From positions 48,353 to 112,352 of the forward strand of contig JACJWX010000010.1 of NCBI GenBank assembly GCA_020636905.1: DNA of 64,000 nt. Reading direction: 5' to 3'. The DNA is from Actinomycetota bacterium (GTDB taxonomy: Bacteria > Actinomycetota > Thermoleophilia > Miltoncostaeales > Miltoncostaeaceae). Below, piece after piece: positions 35,261 to 43,549 of this stretch (position 1 is its first letter; each line of letters opens with the position of its first letter). Under the pieces are notes generated by a model. It saw only the letters and a program-made list of their open reading frames with translations, was not told the origin of the DNA and ran no database searches. The position numbers and the translations under genes were made by a program.

Positions 35261-35671
35261 CTACGTCAGGCCGCCGCGACGCGTCTCGACGTCGTCCGGG
35301 CCGAATGCGTCGGGCAGCAACGTGTCGAGGGTCCGCCCCTCGGGCGTCCCGTCGAACAGGCGCAGCGCGCTGCCGCCGTGTTCGAACAGGATCTGGCGAC
35401 ACCGCCCGCACGGGGCCAGCGGCGCACCGTCTCCGGCCACGACGGCAATGGCGACCAGCCGTCCCCCGCCGCCGGCGGCCAGATCGCTCACCAGGCCGCA
35501 CTCCGCGCAGAGGGTCACGCCGTAGCTCGCGTTCTCGACATTGCAGCCGCGCACCAACCGGCCCCCGTCGGTGACGCCGCACGCGCCCACCCGCACGTCG
35601 GAGTACGGCGCATACGCCCGCGCCGCCATGGTGCGCGCCTCGGTCGCGAGCACGTCCCAGTCGATGCTCAC
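35261..35671 (-). CDS. cdd: cytidine deaminase
   Basis: 136-residue tetrameric-type deaminase turning (deoxy)cytidine into (deoxy)uridine. Zinc ligands and the catalytic Glu are in TLCAECG (Cys-x-Glu) and PCGRCRQ; NVENASYG binds the sugar. The C-terminal part (ALRLFDGTPEGRTLDTLLPDAFGPDD) is normal. GTG start overlaps the HAD gene stop (GTGA), giving translational coupling, and its product feeds deoA. Confidence 0.96.
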   Translation of the reverse strand: MSIDWDVLATEARTMAARAYAPYSDVRVGACGVTDGGRLVRGCNVENASYGVTLCAECGLVSDLAAGGGGRLVAIAVVAGDGAPLAPCGRCRQILFEHGGSALRLFDGTPEGRTLDTLLPDAFGPDDVETRRGGLT

Positions 35672-36378
35672 GCGGCCTGCCGTTCTGCGAGACGATCCAC
35701 CGCGCCGGGGATCTCGGCGAACGCCGAGACCTCGGCCATCCGCGGGTGGCCGTGCTTGCTGGGAGCCCGTTCGAGTTCCCAGGTGACGTGGTACGGCACG
35801 TGGATCCCGTATCCGCCGATCTCGAGGACCGGGTTGACGTCGGAACGGACCGAGTTGCCGACCATGCAGAACTCCCCGGCGTCGACGCCCAGCCGGTCGA
35901 GCACCCGGCGGTAGGTCGGCTCGTCCTTCTCGGCCACGATCTCGACGTGGTCGAACTGCTCGGCGAGCCCGGACGCGGCCACCTTGGATTCCTGATGGAA
36001 CAGATCGCCCTTGGTGATCAGCACCAACCGGTAGCGAGCGGCCAGCCCCGGGAGCGTCGACGCGACACCGTCGAGTAACTCCACCGGATGGGACAGGAGC
36101 TGCTTGCCGAGATCGATGATGCGCTCGACGTGCGCGCCGTCGATGCGATGGTCGGTCACGGCGAGGGCGGTCTCAATCATTGAGAGCGTGAACCCCTTGG
36201 CGCCGTAGCCGAAGACGGCCAGGTTGCGCCGCTCGGTTTCGAGGAGCGCGCCGTTGATGGTGTCCTCATCGACCCAGGGTTCGAGCAGCCCCACGAAGGC
36301 TTTGGTCGTGAGGTGATAGTGGTCCTCGTTCTGCCAGAGGGTGTCGTCGGCGTCGATGCCGAGCGTGGTGATGGGCAT
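35668..36378 (-). CDS. HAD family hydrolase
   Basis: 236 residues. Haloacid dehalogenase fold with nucleophile motif DADDTLW (Asp9, Asp11), motif II VLITKGD, and the late GNSVRSDVNP acid pair; a four-helix cap follows motif I. Resembles phosphatases acting on nucleotides or sugar phosphates. As first gene of the cdd-deoA-importer operon it might be a 5'-nucleotidase or remove excess sugar phosphate; that is inference. ATG at 36378 is set by the TACAAT -10 located 6 nt upstream. Confidence 0.85.
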   Translation of the reverse strand: MPITTLGIDADDTLWQNEDHYHLTTKAFVGLLEPWVDEDTINGALLETERRNLAVFGYGAKGFTLSMIETALAVTDHRIDGAHVERIIDLGKQLLSHPVELLDGVASTLPGLAARYRLVLITKGDLFHQESKVAASGLAEQFDHVEIVAEKDEPTYRRVLDRLGVDAGEFCMVGNSVRSDVNPVLEIGGYGIHVPYHVTWELERAPSKHGHPRMAEVSAFAEIPGAVDRLAERQAA

Positions 36379-36384
36379 CGGGCG

Positions 36385-36390
36385 ATTGTA
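36385..36390 (-). promoter_or_regulatory. -10 hexamer of the nucleoside operon
   Basis: TACAAT on the minus strand, one base off the consensus TATAAT, ending 6 nt before the HAD gene ATG. Implies a leaderless transcript for the whole HAD-cdd-deoA-importer operon. A -35 could not be picked out. Confidence 0.55.
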
Positions 36391-36468
36391 GATGCACCCG
36401 CGGGATTCGCCATGTCCATGGGGAATGGGTTGCATCGCGGGGGCTGTTCGCCGGCGCCCGTGGGGCGG

Positions 36469-36474
36469 TACGCT
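36469..36474 (+). promoter_or_regulatory. -10 hexamer for the TfoX-like gene
   Basis: TACGCT, 7 nt before the ATG at 36482; leaderless layout. Confidence 0.45.
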
Positions 36475-36481
36475 CCCGCCC

Positions 36482-36838
36482 ATGGCCTACGACGAAGCAC
36501 TTGCCGACCGGGTGCGGGAGGTCCTCGCGGGTGAGCGGGACCTGATCGAGCGGCGCATGTTCGGCGGGCTCGCGTTCCTGATCGGCGGGAACATGGCCGT
36601 CGGAGTCAGCGGTCAGGGCGGGCTCATGGTGCGGGTGGGCAAAGAGGCGTCGGCCGACCTGATCGCCACCACTCCGGCAGAACCGATGATGATGCGGGGG
36701 CGCGAGATGGGCGGGTGGCTCCGGGTCGATGCCGAGGCCGTCGCCGACGACGCCGCCCTCGCCGAATGGGTCGACCGCGGAGCCGCGCTCGCCCGTTCGC
36801 TGCCGGTCAAACGCCAGGAGCCGCCGGCGCTCGCCTGA
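36482..36838 (+). CDS. TfoX/Sxy N-terminal domain protein
   Basis: 118 residues matching the TfoX_N domain: DRVREVLAGERDLIERRMFGGLAFLIGGNMAVGVSGQGGLMVRVGKE, with the MFGG-x-xF motif and the MRGREMGGWLRVD strand. In gamma-proteobacteria TfoX activates competence genes, but standalone N-terminal domains are widespread and their role is unknown. Divergent from the nucleoside operon. Confidence 0.85.
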   Translation: MAYDEALADRVREVLAGERDLIERRMFGGLAFLIGGNMAVGVSGQGGLMVRVGKEASADLIATTPAEPMMMRGREMGGWLRVDAEAVADDAALAEWVDRGAALARSLPVKRQEPPALA

Positions 36839-36844
36839 GCACGC

Positions 36845-37321
36845 TCACCCCACGCGGAGGGCGACACCGAGCAACGTCGCCGCGACGAGGGCGGCGGCGG
36901 TCCGAACGTGGTTCCACCGGGTCCATTCGGCGAGGTAGCGACTCCAGACGGCGGCGGCGTCGGTGGGTGTGGCGGCGAGCGCATTGTTCCGCGGCACGTG
37001 GTACGCCGCGGTCAGGGCGAAGGTGCCGAGGACATAGCTCCCGGCACCGGCCAGCAGCAGCGGCGAGGTGGTGGCGTTCCAATCCACGATGGCCACGATC
37101 GCCACCGCCAGGCCGGCCAGTGTCGTACCGAAGAACGGGATCATCAGCCCCGGTCTGACGGCGGTGACGTTGATGGACTGCATCGTGGCCATCCCCTGCT
37201 CGGACGGCACGCGGCGCAGGCCGGCCATGACGAACGTCGAGAAGGCGTAGAACACGCCGCCCACCAGTGCGCTGGAGAGCGCGGTCCCGGCGACCAGGTA
37301 CATCGTGATTCCGTCGATCAT
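36845..37321 (-). CDS. DUF1772 (anthrone oxygenase-like) membrane protein
   Basis: 158 residues with four predicted helices. GGVFYAFSTFVMAGLRRVPSEQGMATMQSINVTAVRPGLMIPFFGT contains the DUF1772 core (F-x-M-xL-x-L-x--G-xAMQ-IN), and NPLAATPT-like NALAATPTDAAAVWSRYLAEWTRWNHVRT the C-terminal W-x-NH-R motif. Fungal relatives are annotated anthrone oxygenases; bacterial function is unknown. Just 27 bp from the NAD(P)-binding gene upstream, so the pair is probably co-expressed. Confidence 0.85.
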   Translation of the reverse strand: MIDGITMYLVAGTALSSALVGGVFYAFSTFVMAGLRRVPSEQGMATMQSINVTAVRPGLMIPFFGTTLAGLAVAIVAIVDWNATTSPLLLAGAGSYVLGTFALTAAYHVPRNNALAATPTDAAAVWSRYLAEWTRWNHVRTAAALVAATLLGVALRVG

Positions 37322-37348
37322 GGTGATTCCTCCTCGGTCTCGGGGTCG

Positions 37349-37981
37349 TCAGTAGGAGATGGCGGGCCGGCGGTGGAGGTAGCGGTCGCTCTCGAGCTGA
37401 TCGAGCGTGAACCGCGCCAGATCGGTGAGACCGATCTTCAGGGTGATGCCGTTCATGGCCGCCGCGGGACCGTCCTGGTACCGACCGTTGGGTTCGCGAA
37501 CCCGCAGGCTGACGGGACGGGTGATCGTCCAGTCGAGGTCGCTGCCGGCAACGACGGCTTCCTGTCCCTCGTGGTCGCGGTAGGCGTTGCGCAGGATGAG
37601 CGGCTTCACCAGCAGCCGCCAGTGGAGAGGGAGCTGCTTCGCACTCTCGCCAAGCCCGAAGATCGACTGGCTGACCAGCCGCCGCACTCCGTTGCGCTGC
37701 ATCGCTCGGACGATGTTGCGGGTGCCGTCGGTGCGCAGCGTGGTCCGCCGCATCCCGGCGCCCAGCAGCGAGACGACGGCGTCGCTGCCGGCAACGACCC
37801 GGTCGACGGCGGCCGGGTCGAGCACGTCGCCGGTGACCTGCGTCAATCGCTCGTGGTCGAGTCCGAGCCGCCTGGAGTCGCGGGTCAGCGCGGTCACCCG
37901 ATGACCGCGCCCCAGCGCCTCCTCGACCACGAAGCGCCCCGTCGTGCCGGTGGCTCCGAATACCGCGATGTCCATACCCAT
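37349..37981 (-). CDS. NAD(P)-binding Rossmann protein (NmrA/SDR-like)
   Basis: 210 residues starting with the nucleotide loop VFGATGTTGRFVVEEAL and continuing with GDVLDPAAVDRVVAGSDAVVSLLG, VRRLVSQSIFGLGES and TITRPVSLR, as in atypical short-chain dehydrogenases (BLVRB/NmrA-like) that use NAD(P)H or sense it. Lacks a YxxxK motif. GGAG precedes the ATG. The divergent AraC gene and the DUF1772 gene behind it suggest a small regulated unit: AraC-type sensor controlling reductase and membrane protein. Confidence 0.85.
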   Translation of the reverse strand: MGMDIAVFGATGTTGRFVVEEALGRGHRVTALTRDSRRLGLDHERLTQVTGDVLDPAAVDRVVAGSDAVVSLLGAGMRRTTLRTDGTRNIVRAMQRNGVRRLVSQSIFGLGESAKQLPLHWRLLVKPLILRNAYRDHEGQEAVVAGSDLDWTITRPVSLRVREPNGRYQDGPAAAMNGITLKIGLTDLARFTLDQLESDRYLHRRPAISY

Positions 37982-38092
37982 GACCGCTCCAATCGGTGGG
38001 TGAATGTGCGACCAGTCTGGGACGGCCTGCCACTTCCGGCCATGGCCAACACGCTCGTCCGCATGCGTGTGCGTCTCGAATGGAGGGCGTAG

Positions 38093-38098
38093 TAGGGT
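38093..38098 (+). promoter_or_regulatory. -10 hexamer for the AraC-type gene
   Basis: TAGGGT, 6 nt before ATG 38105; leaderless layout. Confidence 0.4.
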
Positions 38099-38104
38099 CG
38101 ATCA

Positions 38105-39043
38105 ATGGACGCGCTCGCCGGACTGCTCGAGGGGCCTCGAGCGCGGGGCGCCTTCCTGCTGCGCACGTCGTGGACGGGGCCGTGGGCGCTGCGGATCCTG
38201 GCCGAGTCGCCACTCACGGTCCTGGCGGTGCCGCGAGGCGAGGTGTGGATCACCCATGACGACGGGGCGGTCACCCCGGTGCGTCCCGGCGATCTCGCCG
38301 TGACCCGGGGGCCCGACCACTACCGGGTGGGCGACGCCCCCGACACCGAACCCACGATCGAGATCCATCCGGGCGAGGTCTGTCGATCGCTGACCGGCGA
38401 GCCACTCGTCGAGACGATGTCACTCGGCGTGCGCAGCTGGGGCAACCACCTGGACGGCGACACCGTCATGCTCGTCGGGGCGTACCTCTCGTTCGGTGAG
38501 ATCGGCGATCGGCTCGTGCGCGCGCTGCCGCCCGTCTTCCGCCTGACCCCGGATCAGTGGGACGGTGCACTGGTGCCGATCCTCGAAGACGAAGTGATGA
38601 AGGACCATCCCGGGCAACTCGCGGTGCTCGACCGCATCCTCGATCTGCTCGTGGTGTCCGCCCTGCGGGCCTGGTTCGACCGACCCGAGGCCGAGCCGCC
38701 GGACTGGTACCGCGCCCAGTCCGACCCGGTGGTGGGTACGGCGCTGCGGCTGATGCAGAACAACCCGGCCGAGCCGTGGACGGTGGCCCGGCTCGCGTCC
38801 GAAGTCAACGTGTCGCGTGCCGTGCTCGCGAGGCGCTTCACGGAACTGGTGGGTGAACCCCCGATGACCTTCCTGACCTCGTGGCGGATCGACCTCGCGG
38901 CCGATCTGCTGCGGCAGCCGGACACGACCGTCGGCGCGGTCGCCGACCGCGTCGGCTATTCCAGCCCGTTCGCCCTCAGCAACGCCTTCAAGCGTGTCCG
39001 CGGGATCAGCCCGCAGGAACATCGAGCGGTCGCGACGGCCTGA
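38105..39043 (+). CDS. AraC family regulator with cupin_6 sensor domain
   Basis: 312 residues. N-terminal cupin domain (about 1-190: GPWALRILAESPLTVLAVPRGEVWITHDDGAVTPVRPGDLAVTRGPDHYRVGD) and C-terminal double helix-turn-helix (about 215-310): WTVARLASEVNVSRAVLARRFTELVGEPPMTFLTSWRIDLAADLL, then VADRVGYSSPFALSNAFKRVRGISPQEHR. This class often controls a neighbouring oxidoreductase gene, and the divergent NAD(P)-binding gene 123 bp away is the natural target. Confidence 0.92.
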   Translation: MDALAGLLEGPRARGAFLLRTSWTGPWALRILAESPLTVLAVPRGEVWITHDDGAVTPVRPGDLAVTRGPDHYRVGDAPDTEPTIEIHPGEVCRSLTGEPLVETMSLGVRSWGNHLDGDTVMLVGAYLSFGEIGDRLVRALPPVFRLTPDQWDGALVPILEDEVMKDHPGQLAVLDRILDLLVVSALRAWFDRPEAEPPDWYRAQSDPVVGTALRLMQNNPAEPWTVARLASEVNVSRAVLARRFTELVGEPPMTFLTSWRIDLAADLLRQPDTTVGAVADRVGYSSPFALSNAFKRVRGISPQEHRAVATA

Positions 39044-39106
39044 TCGAAGCCGGTGCGCGTCGCCACCGGTCGCTCTCGGCGGGCTGGTGGTCTAGCGTTC
39101 CGAGGC

Positions 39107-40180
39107 ATGACCCATGTCGACGAATCCATCCGCCTGGCCCCCAAGGTCCTGCTCCACGACCACCTCGATGGCGGGCTCCGCCCGGTCAGCATCATCGATC
39201 TGGCGCATGAGACCGGGTACGACGGCCTCCCCACCACCGATCCGCAGGAACTCCGTCACGTCATCTCGCGCGGCGCCAATCGCAACGACCTGGTGCTCTA
39301 CCTCGAGACGTTCGCTCACACGGTCGCGGTGATGCAGACCCGCGAAGCGCTCGAGCGGGTGGCCGCGGAGTGCGCCGAGGACCTCGCCGACGACGGCATC
39401 GTCTACGCGGAGATCCGGTTCGCCCCCGAGCTGCACTGCGAGCGAGGGCTCGAGCTGGACGAGGTGGTCGAGGCCGTCCTCGCGGGGTTCGAACGCGGCA
39501 GTTCCGGACGGAACATCACGATCCGCGTGCTCTGCTCGGCCATGCGCCAGCGCGCCGCCAGCGTCGAGATCGCCGAGCTGGCGCTCCGCCACCGCGATCA
39601 GGGCGTGTGCGGATTCGACATCGCCGGCCCGGAAGCCGGCTTCCCGCCCGCCCGGCACCTCGACGCCTTCGCGCGGATCATGCGCGACCATTTCCACATC
39701 ACGATCCACGCCGGCGAGGCGTTCGGGCTCCCCTCCATCGCGGAGGCGCTCCACACCTGCGGTGCCGAGCGCCTGGGACACGGCGTGCGGCTGATCGACG
39801 ACATCACCAGGAACGCCGACGGCACCTACAGCCTCGGCCGCCTTGCCGCATTCGTCCGTGACCGGCGCGTGGCCCTGGAGATGTGCCCGTCGAGCAACGT
39901 GCACGTGGGCGCGGTGCCCTCGATCGCCGAGCATCCGGTCGGCGTGATGGCGGAGCTGCGCTACCGCGTCACCGTGAACACGGACAATCGCCTGATGAGC
40001 GACACCACGCTCAGCAAGGAGTTCCAGCTGCTGTCGGACACCTTCGGGTGGACGCTGTCGGACATCCGCTGGACCACCGTGAACGCCATGAAGAGCGCAT
40101 TCCTGCCCTTCGACGAACGTCTGGCGCTCATCAACCGCGTCATCAAGCCGGGCTTCGCGATGCTGGGCGCTGACGGGTAG
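39107..40180 (+). CDS. add: adenosine deaminase
   Basis: 357-residue zinc hydrolase converting (deoxy)adenosine to (deoxy)inosine. Metal ligands HDH at 17-19 (LLHDHLDGG), His in ITIHAGE, catalytic Glu in the same HAGE motif, ERLGHGVRL, and the final Asp in VTVNTDNRLMS. The NTDN form, with Asn after Asp, occurs in actinobacterial members where others have DD. Inosine would go to the PNP encoded at 57 kb. Start ATG 39107 preceded by TAGCGT 8 nt upstream; the in-frame upstream start 39053 overlaps weakly conserved sequence. Confidence 0.94.
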   Translation: MTHVDESIRLAPKVLLHDHLDGGLRPVSIIDLAHETGYDGLPTTDPQELRHVISRGANRNDLVLYLETFAHTVAVMQTREALERVAAECAEDLADDGIVYAEIRFAPELHCERGLELDEVVEAVLAGFERGSSGRNITIRVLCSAMRQRAASVEIAELALRHRDQGVCGFDIAGPEAGFPPARHLDAFARIMRDHFHITIHAGEAFGLPSIAEALHTCGAERLGHGVRLIDDITRNADGTYSLGRLAAFVRDRRVALEMCPSSNVHVGAVPSIAEHPVGVMAELRYRVTVNTDNRLMSDTTLSKEFQLLSDTFGWTLSDIRWTTVNAMKSAFLPFDERLALINRVIKPGFAMLGADG

Positions 40181-40208
40181 GCCGGTCCACCCCACCACGG
40201 AGCGTGTG

Positions 40209-40898
40209 ATGCCATTCGACGGATTCCCGCGTGAGGGGCTCGACTTCCTGGTCGAGCTGGCCGAGCACAACACCCGCGACTGGTTCAGCGCGAACCGGCA
40301 GCGCTACCTCGACCACCTCCAGGGACCGGCACTCGACTTCGTGGAGCAGGTCGGCGGGCACCTGCAGGCGGACCATCCCGATCTGCGATTCAGCACCGCC
40401 ACCAACGGCTCAGGATCGCTCATGCGGATCAACCGCGACGTCCGGTTCTCGGCAGACAAGTCGCCGTACAAGACGGCTGTCGCGGGCATGTGGTGGCTCG
40501 GGGAGGGCAGGAAGACCCAGCGACCGGCCTACGGCTTCCACCTTGAAGCCGACCGCATGTACCTCATGGGCGGGATGTTCCATTTCGACGCCGGGCAGCT
40601 CGCCCGCTACCGGGACGCGGTGCTCGACGACGATCTCGGGCCGCGCCTGGCCGAGGCCGTCGCTCAGCTCGAGTCCGACAGCACGCTGCAGGTCGGCGGC
40701 GAGCACTACAAGCGGGTTCCCCGGGGGATCCCGGCCGATCACGAACGAGAACGCCTGCTGCGGTTCTCGTCGCTCGTGGTGATGCCACCGACACTCAGCG
40801 CTGAGGACGCCACCTCCGCCCGGGCGGTCGACCTGGTGGTGGAACGGTTGCGCCGCACTCGACCCGCGGTGGATTGGTTGGTGGACGTACTGCGCTGA
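40209..40898 (+). CDS. DUF2461 family protein
   Basis: 229 residues, TIGR02453 family: FLVELAEHNTRDWFSANRQRYLDHLQGPALDFV at the start, then MRINRDVRFSADKSPYKTAVAGMWW and YGFHLEADRMYLMGGMFHFDAGQLARYRDAV. Cytoplasmic, function unknown. ATG 40209 has GGAG 6 nt upstream; the adjacent GTG at 40206 is too close to it. Same strand as add, 28 bp downstream, so co-transcription is likely although no functional link is known. Confidence 0.88.
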   Translation: MPFDGFPREGLDFLVELAEHNTRDWFSANRQRYLDHLQGPALDFVEQVGGHLQADHPDLRFSTATNGSGSLMRINRDVRFSADKSPYKTAVAGMWWLGEGRKTQRPAYGFHLEADRMYLMGGMFHFDAGQLARYRDAVLDDDLGPRLAEAVAQLESDSTLQVGGEHYKRVPRGIPADHERERLLRFSSLVVMPPTLSAEDATSARAVDLVVERLRRTRPAVDWLVDVLR

Positions 40899-40915
40899 CC
40901 CCGGTGAGTACGGCA

Positions 40916-40941
40916 GGTCCCGGCCGCAGGCGGCCGGGACC
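40916..40941 (+). terminator. terminator hairpin of the add-DUF2461 unit
   Basis: Perfect 11-bp stem GGTCCCGGCCG / CGGCCGGGACC with a CAGG loop, 18 bp after the stop codon. Weak T-richness (CCTTTC) downstream. Confidence 0.6.
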
Positions 40942-40998
40942 GAGCCTTTCGAGCACCGCCCGGCCCGATGCGAGCGGGAGACGCCGCCCGGCCCCGAG

Positions 40999-41184
40999 CT
41001 AAGCGGCCGCCGGGAGCTCCTGCGGCGGGGTGCCGGATGGGTCCATCCCGATCGGGGTCGCGGGATCCAGCGGGGACCGCAGGGCCATGCTCGCGGACAC
41101 GGGTCGTTTCCTGCCGGGCCAGCGCGGCGGGAGATGTGCGGGGGCCGACGTGGGTGCTGCGGGCAGACGAGTGGGCGCGTCCAT
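40999..41184 (-). CDS. possible 61-residue Pro/Ala-rich small protein
   Basis: Reported mainly for its translation signal: GGAGG sits 6 nt before the ATG at 41184 (a second ATG at 41187 is too close). The product (APTRLPAAPTSAPAHLPPRWPGRK...) is Pro/Ala-rich with basic patches and no recognisable domain. Divergent from the response regulator, so it could share regulation. The codon pattern is not decisive. Confidence 0.35.
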   Translation of the reverse strand: MDAPTRLPAAPTSAPAHLPPRWPGRKRPVSASMALRSPLDPATPIGMDPSGTPPQELPAAA

Positions 41185-41340
41185 CATGTTCCTCCGTGTT
41201 GCGGTCGTGACGCATTCGACGATGCCCCCCGATCCTGTGAACGAGGTGAGCGTGCCCCGTCGAAGTCCTGGGAATCCATTCACAGGAAGCGCACAGGTGA
41301 CGCACGGCTATGAAGCAACCCGAGGGTGTTCAATGCGTGC

Positions 41341-42069
41341 ATGCCCGTACGCGAGAACCATCCCGCGATCACCCGTCATGACGGCTCCCCGGTCCGGGTG
41401 CTGGTCGTGGATGACGAACCCAACCTCACCGAGTTGCTGGCCATGGCGCTGCGATACGAACGCTGGGAGGTCGCGACGGCCGGGTCGGGTGGGTCTGCGG
41501 TCCGCACCTTCCGGGACTTCCGTCCCGACGCGGTCGTGCTCGACATGATGCTCCCGGACTTCGATGGACTCGAGGTGCTCCGCCGAATCCGCGAGGTGGA
41601 CACGGACGTGCCGGTGCTGTTCCTGACGGCGCGGGATGCGGTGGAGGACCGGGTCGCGGGACTCACCGCCGGCGGCGACGACTACGTCACCAAGCCGTTC
41701 AGCCTCGAAGAGGTCATCGCCCGCCTTCAGGCGCTCATGCGACGCACGGCTCGCCTCCAGGCCCACACGGGGTCGTTGATCACGGTGGGCGATCTGACCC
41801 TCGATGAAGACAGCCACGAAGTATCCCGGAACGGAGACGAGGTCACCCTCACCGCCACCGAGTTCGAGCTGCTGCGATACCTGATGCACAACCCGAAGCG
41901 GGTGCTCTCGAAGGCGCAGATCCTCGACCGCGTCTGGAACTACGACTTCGGGGGCAGCGCGAACGTGGTCGAGCTGTACATCTCCTATCTGCGCAAGAAG
42001 GTCGACGCCGGTCGCCCGCCCATGATCCACACGGTGCGCGGAGCCGGCTACGTCCTGAAGCCGGCGTGA
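41341..42069 (+). CDS. OmpR/PhoB-type response regulator
   Basis: 242 residues. Receiver domain with acidic pair VVDDEP (Asp24-25), phosphoacceptor Asp68 (VVLDMMLPDFDG), Thr in FLTARD and Lys in YVTKPFS; winged-helix output domain in the last 100 residues ending VELYISYLRKKVDAGRPPMIHTVRGAGYVLKPA. ATG 41341 is the likely start, a GTG at 41326 the alternative. Its stop overlaps the kinase gene (GTGA). Probably controls the glycosyltransferase genes that follow. Confidence 0.93.
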   Translation: MPVRENHPAITRHDGSPVRVLVVDDEPNLTELLAMALRYERWEVATAGSGGSAVRTFRDFRPDAVVLDMMLPDFDGLEVLRRIREVDTDVPVLFLTARDAVEDRVAGLTAGGDDYVTKPFSLEEVIARLQALMRRTARLQAHTGSLITVGDLTLDEDSHEVSRNGDEVTLTATEFELLRYLMHNPKRVLSKAQILDRVWNYDFGGSANVVELYISYLRKKVDAGRPPMIHTVRGAGYVLKPA

Positions 42070-43505
42070 CCGGACTCGTGAGCGGATGGAGCCTGCGAGC
42101 CCGGCTGACCATCGGTGTCGTAGTCCTCTTCGCGCTGGTCAGCGCCGTGACCGGCGCCTTCACAGTGGTCGCGTTGCGCGACTCGCTCGTGGACAGCCTG
42201 GACAGCAGCCTCGTCCGCCGGGTCGGCGGCCCCGATCCGGGGCCCCCGCCGGTGCGGCGTGAGACCCCGGCGCCGGTCGCTCCCGACCCGCCCGGTCTCA
42301 ACGGGCAGCGTCTCGTGGTGACGCTCGACGGCGGCGTCGCCACGGCCGGACGGATCACCGACGGAACAACGACGACGACACTCGATGCCACCCAGCTCGA
42401 CCTGGTCGCGCGGACGGCGGGGGCGAGCCCGAGCACCGTGGACCTGGGGGCGCTCGGCAGCTACCGCGTCGTGCTCGACTCGCGCGATCCGGCCGCCGTC
42501 GTCGTCGAGGGCCTGCCGCTCGCGCCCATCGAGAGCACCGCTCGCCGGCTCGCGTTCATCATCGCGGCGGCCTCCGGCGTCGGATTCGTTTCGATCGCCA
42601 TGCTCACGGGGCTGTTGATCGGTGGCGGCCTGCGCCCGCTGCGACGGGTTGCGGCGACCGCCACCCGGGTCGCGAACCAGCCGATGGACGCCGGTGCCGT
42701 CGAAGTTCTGGAGCGGGTCCCGGAGCGGGACACCGACGACCGCACCGAGGTTGGCCGGGTGGGCGCGGCGCTGAATGAGCTGCTCGATCACGTTCAGGAG
42801 TCGCTGAACGAACGGCACGAGGGCGAGCAGCGCCTGCGCCAGTTCGTCGCCGATGCGAGCCATGAACTGCGGACCCCACTGGCGTCGATCCGGGGGTACG
42901 CCGAGCTCTCGCGGCGCCATCCCGACGAGGTGCCGGCCGATGTCGCGCACGCCCTTGCGCGCATCAATGCCGAGGCCGATCGGATGGGCACGCTGGTCGA
43001 CGACCTGCTGCTGCTGGCGCGACTCGATTCGGGGCGTCCGCTGGAGATGGAACCGGTCGACCTGCTGCCGCTGATCATCGATGCGGTCGCCGATGCCCAG
43101 GCGGCCGGCCCGGGCCACCGCTGGATTCTGAAACTTCCCGATGAGCCGGTGGTCGTCTCTGGTGACCGCGGACGCCTCGTCCAGGTGGTCGTCAATCTGC
43201 TCTCCAACGCCCGGGTGCACACACCCGAGGGCACCCGCGTGACGGTCGGCGTTCAGGGCGGCGACGGCGCGGTCATCACCGTGGCGGACGATGGCCCCGG
43301 CATCCCGGCGGACCTGCGTCCGAACGTGTTCAGACGCTTCGCGCGCGGCGATGTGGCTCGTACGCGCACCCGGAACTCGACGGGTCTCGGCCTCTCGATC
43401 GTGGCGGCCGTCGTGGAAGCCCACGGGGGAAGCGTCGAGGCCGAGAGCTCTCCTGCCGGCACGGTGTTCACGGTGACGCTCCCGGGATCCATCCCGGCCT
43501 CCTAG
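42066..43505 (+). CDS. sensor histidine kinase
   Basis: 479 residues, membrane protein with helices at about 15-37 and 162-186 bracketing an extracytoplasmic sensor of about 120 residues rich in Pro, Thr and Asp. HAMP (187-240), HisKA with phospho-His266 (ADASHELRTPLASIRGY), HATPase with N box VVNLLSNARVHTPEG, G1 DDGPGIP and G2 GLGLSI. Close in layout to MprB/TcrY-type kinases. Partner of the regulator upstream by GTGA overlap. Signal unknown. Confidence 0.93.
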   Translation: MTGLVSGWSLRARLTIGVVVLFALVSAVTGAFTVVALRDSLVDSLDSSLVRRVGGPDPGPPPVRRETPAPVAPDPPGLNGQRLVVTLDGGVATAGRITDGTTTTTLDATQLDLVARTAGASPSTVDLGALGSYRVVLDSRDPAAVVVEGLPLAPIESTARRLAFIIAAASGVGFVSIAMLTGLLIGGGLRPLRRVAATATRVANQPMDAGAVEVLERVPERDTDDRTEVGRVGAALNELLDHVQESLNERHEGEQRLRQFVADASHELRTPLASIRGYAELSRRHPDEVPADVAHALARINAEADRMGTLVDDLLLLARLDSGRPLEMEPVDLLPLIIDAVADAQAAGPGHRWILKLPDEPVVVSGDRGRLVQVVVNLLSNARVHTPEGTRVTVGVQGGDGAVITVADDGPGIPADLRPNVFRRFARGDVARTRTRNSTGLGLSIVAAVVEAHGGSVEAESSPAGTVFTVTLPGSIPAS

Positions 43506-43549
43506 GCACGGCACAGGGAGCCGACAGGTTCGGCGGCGACCCTCAGTGC

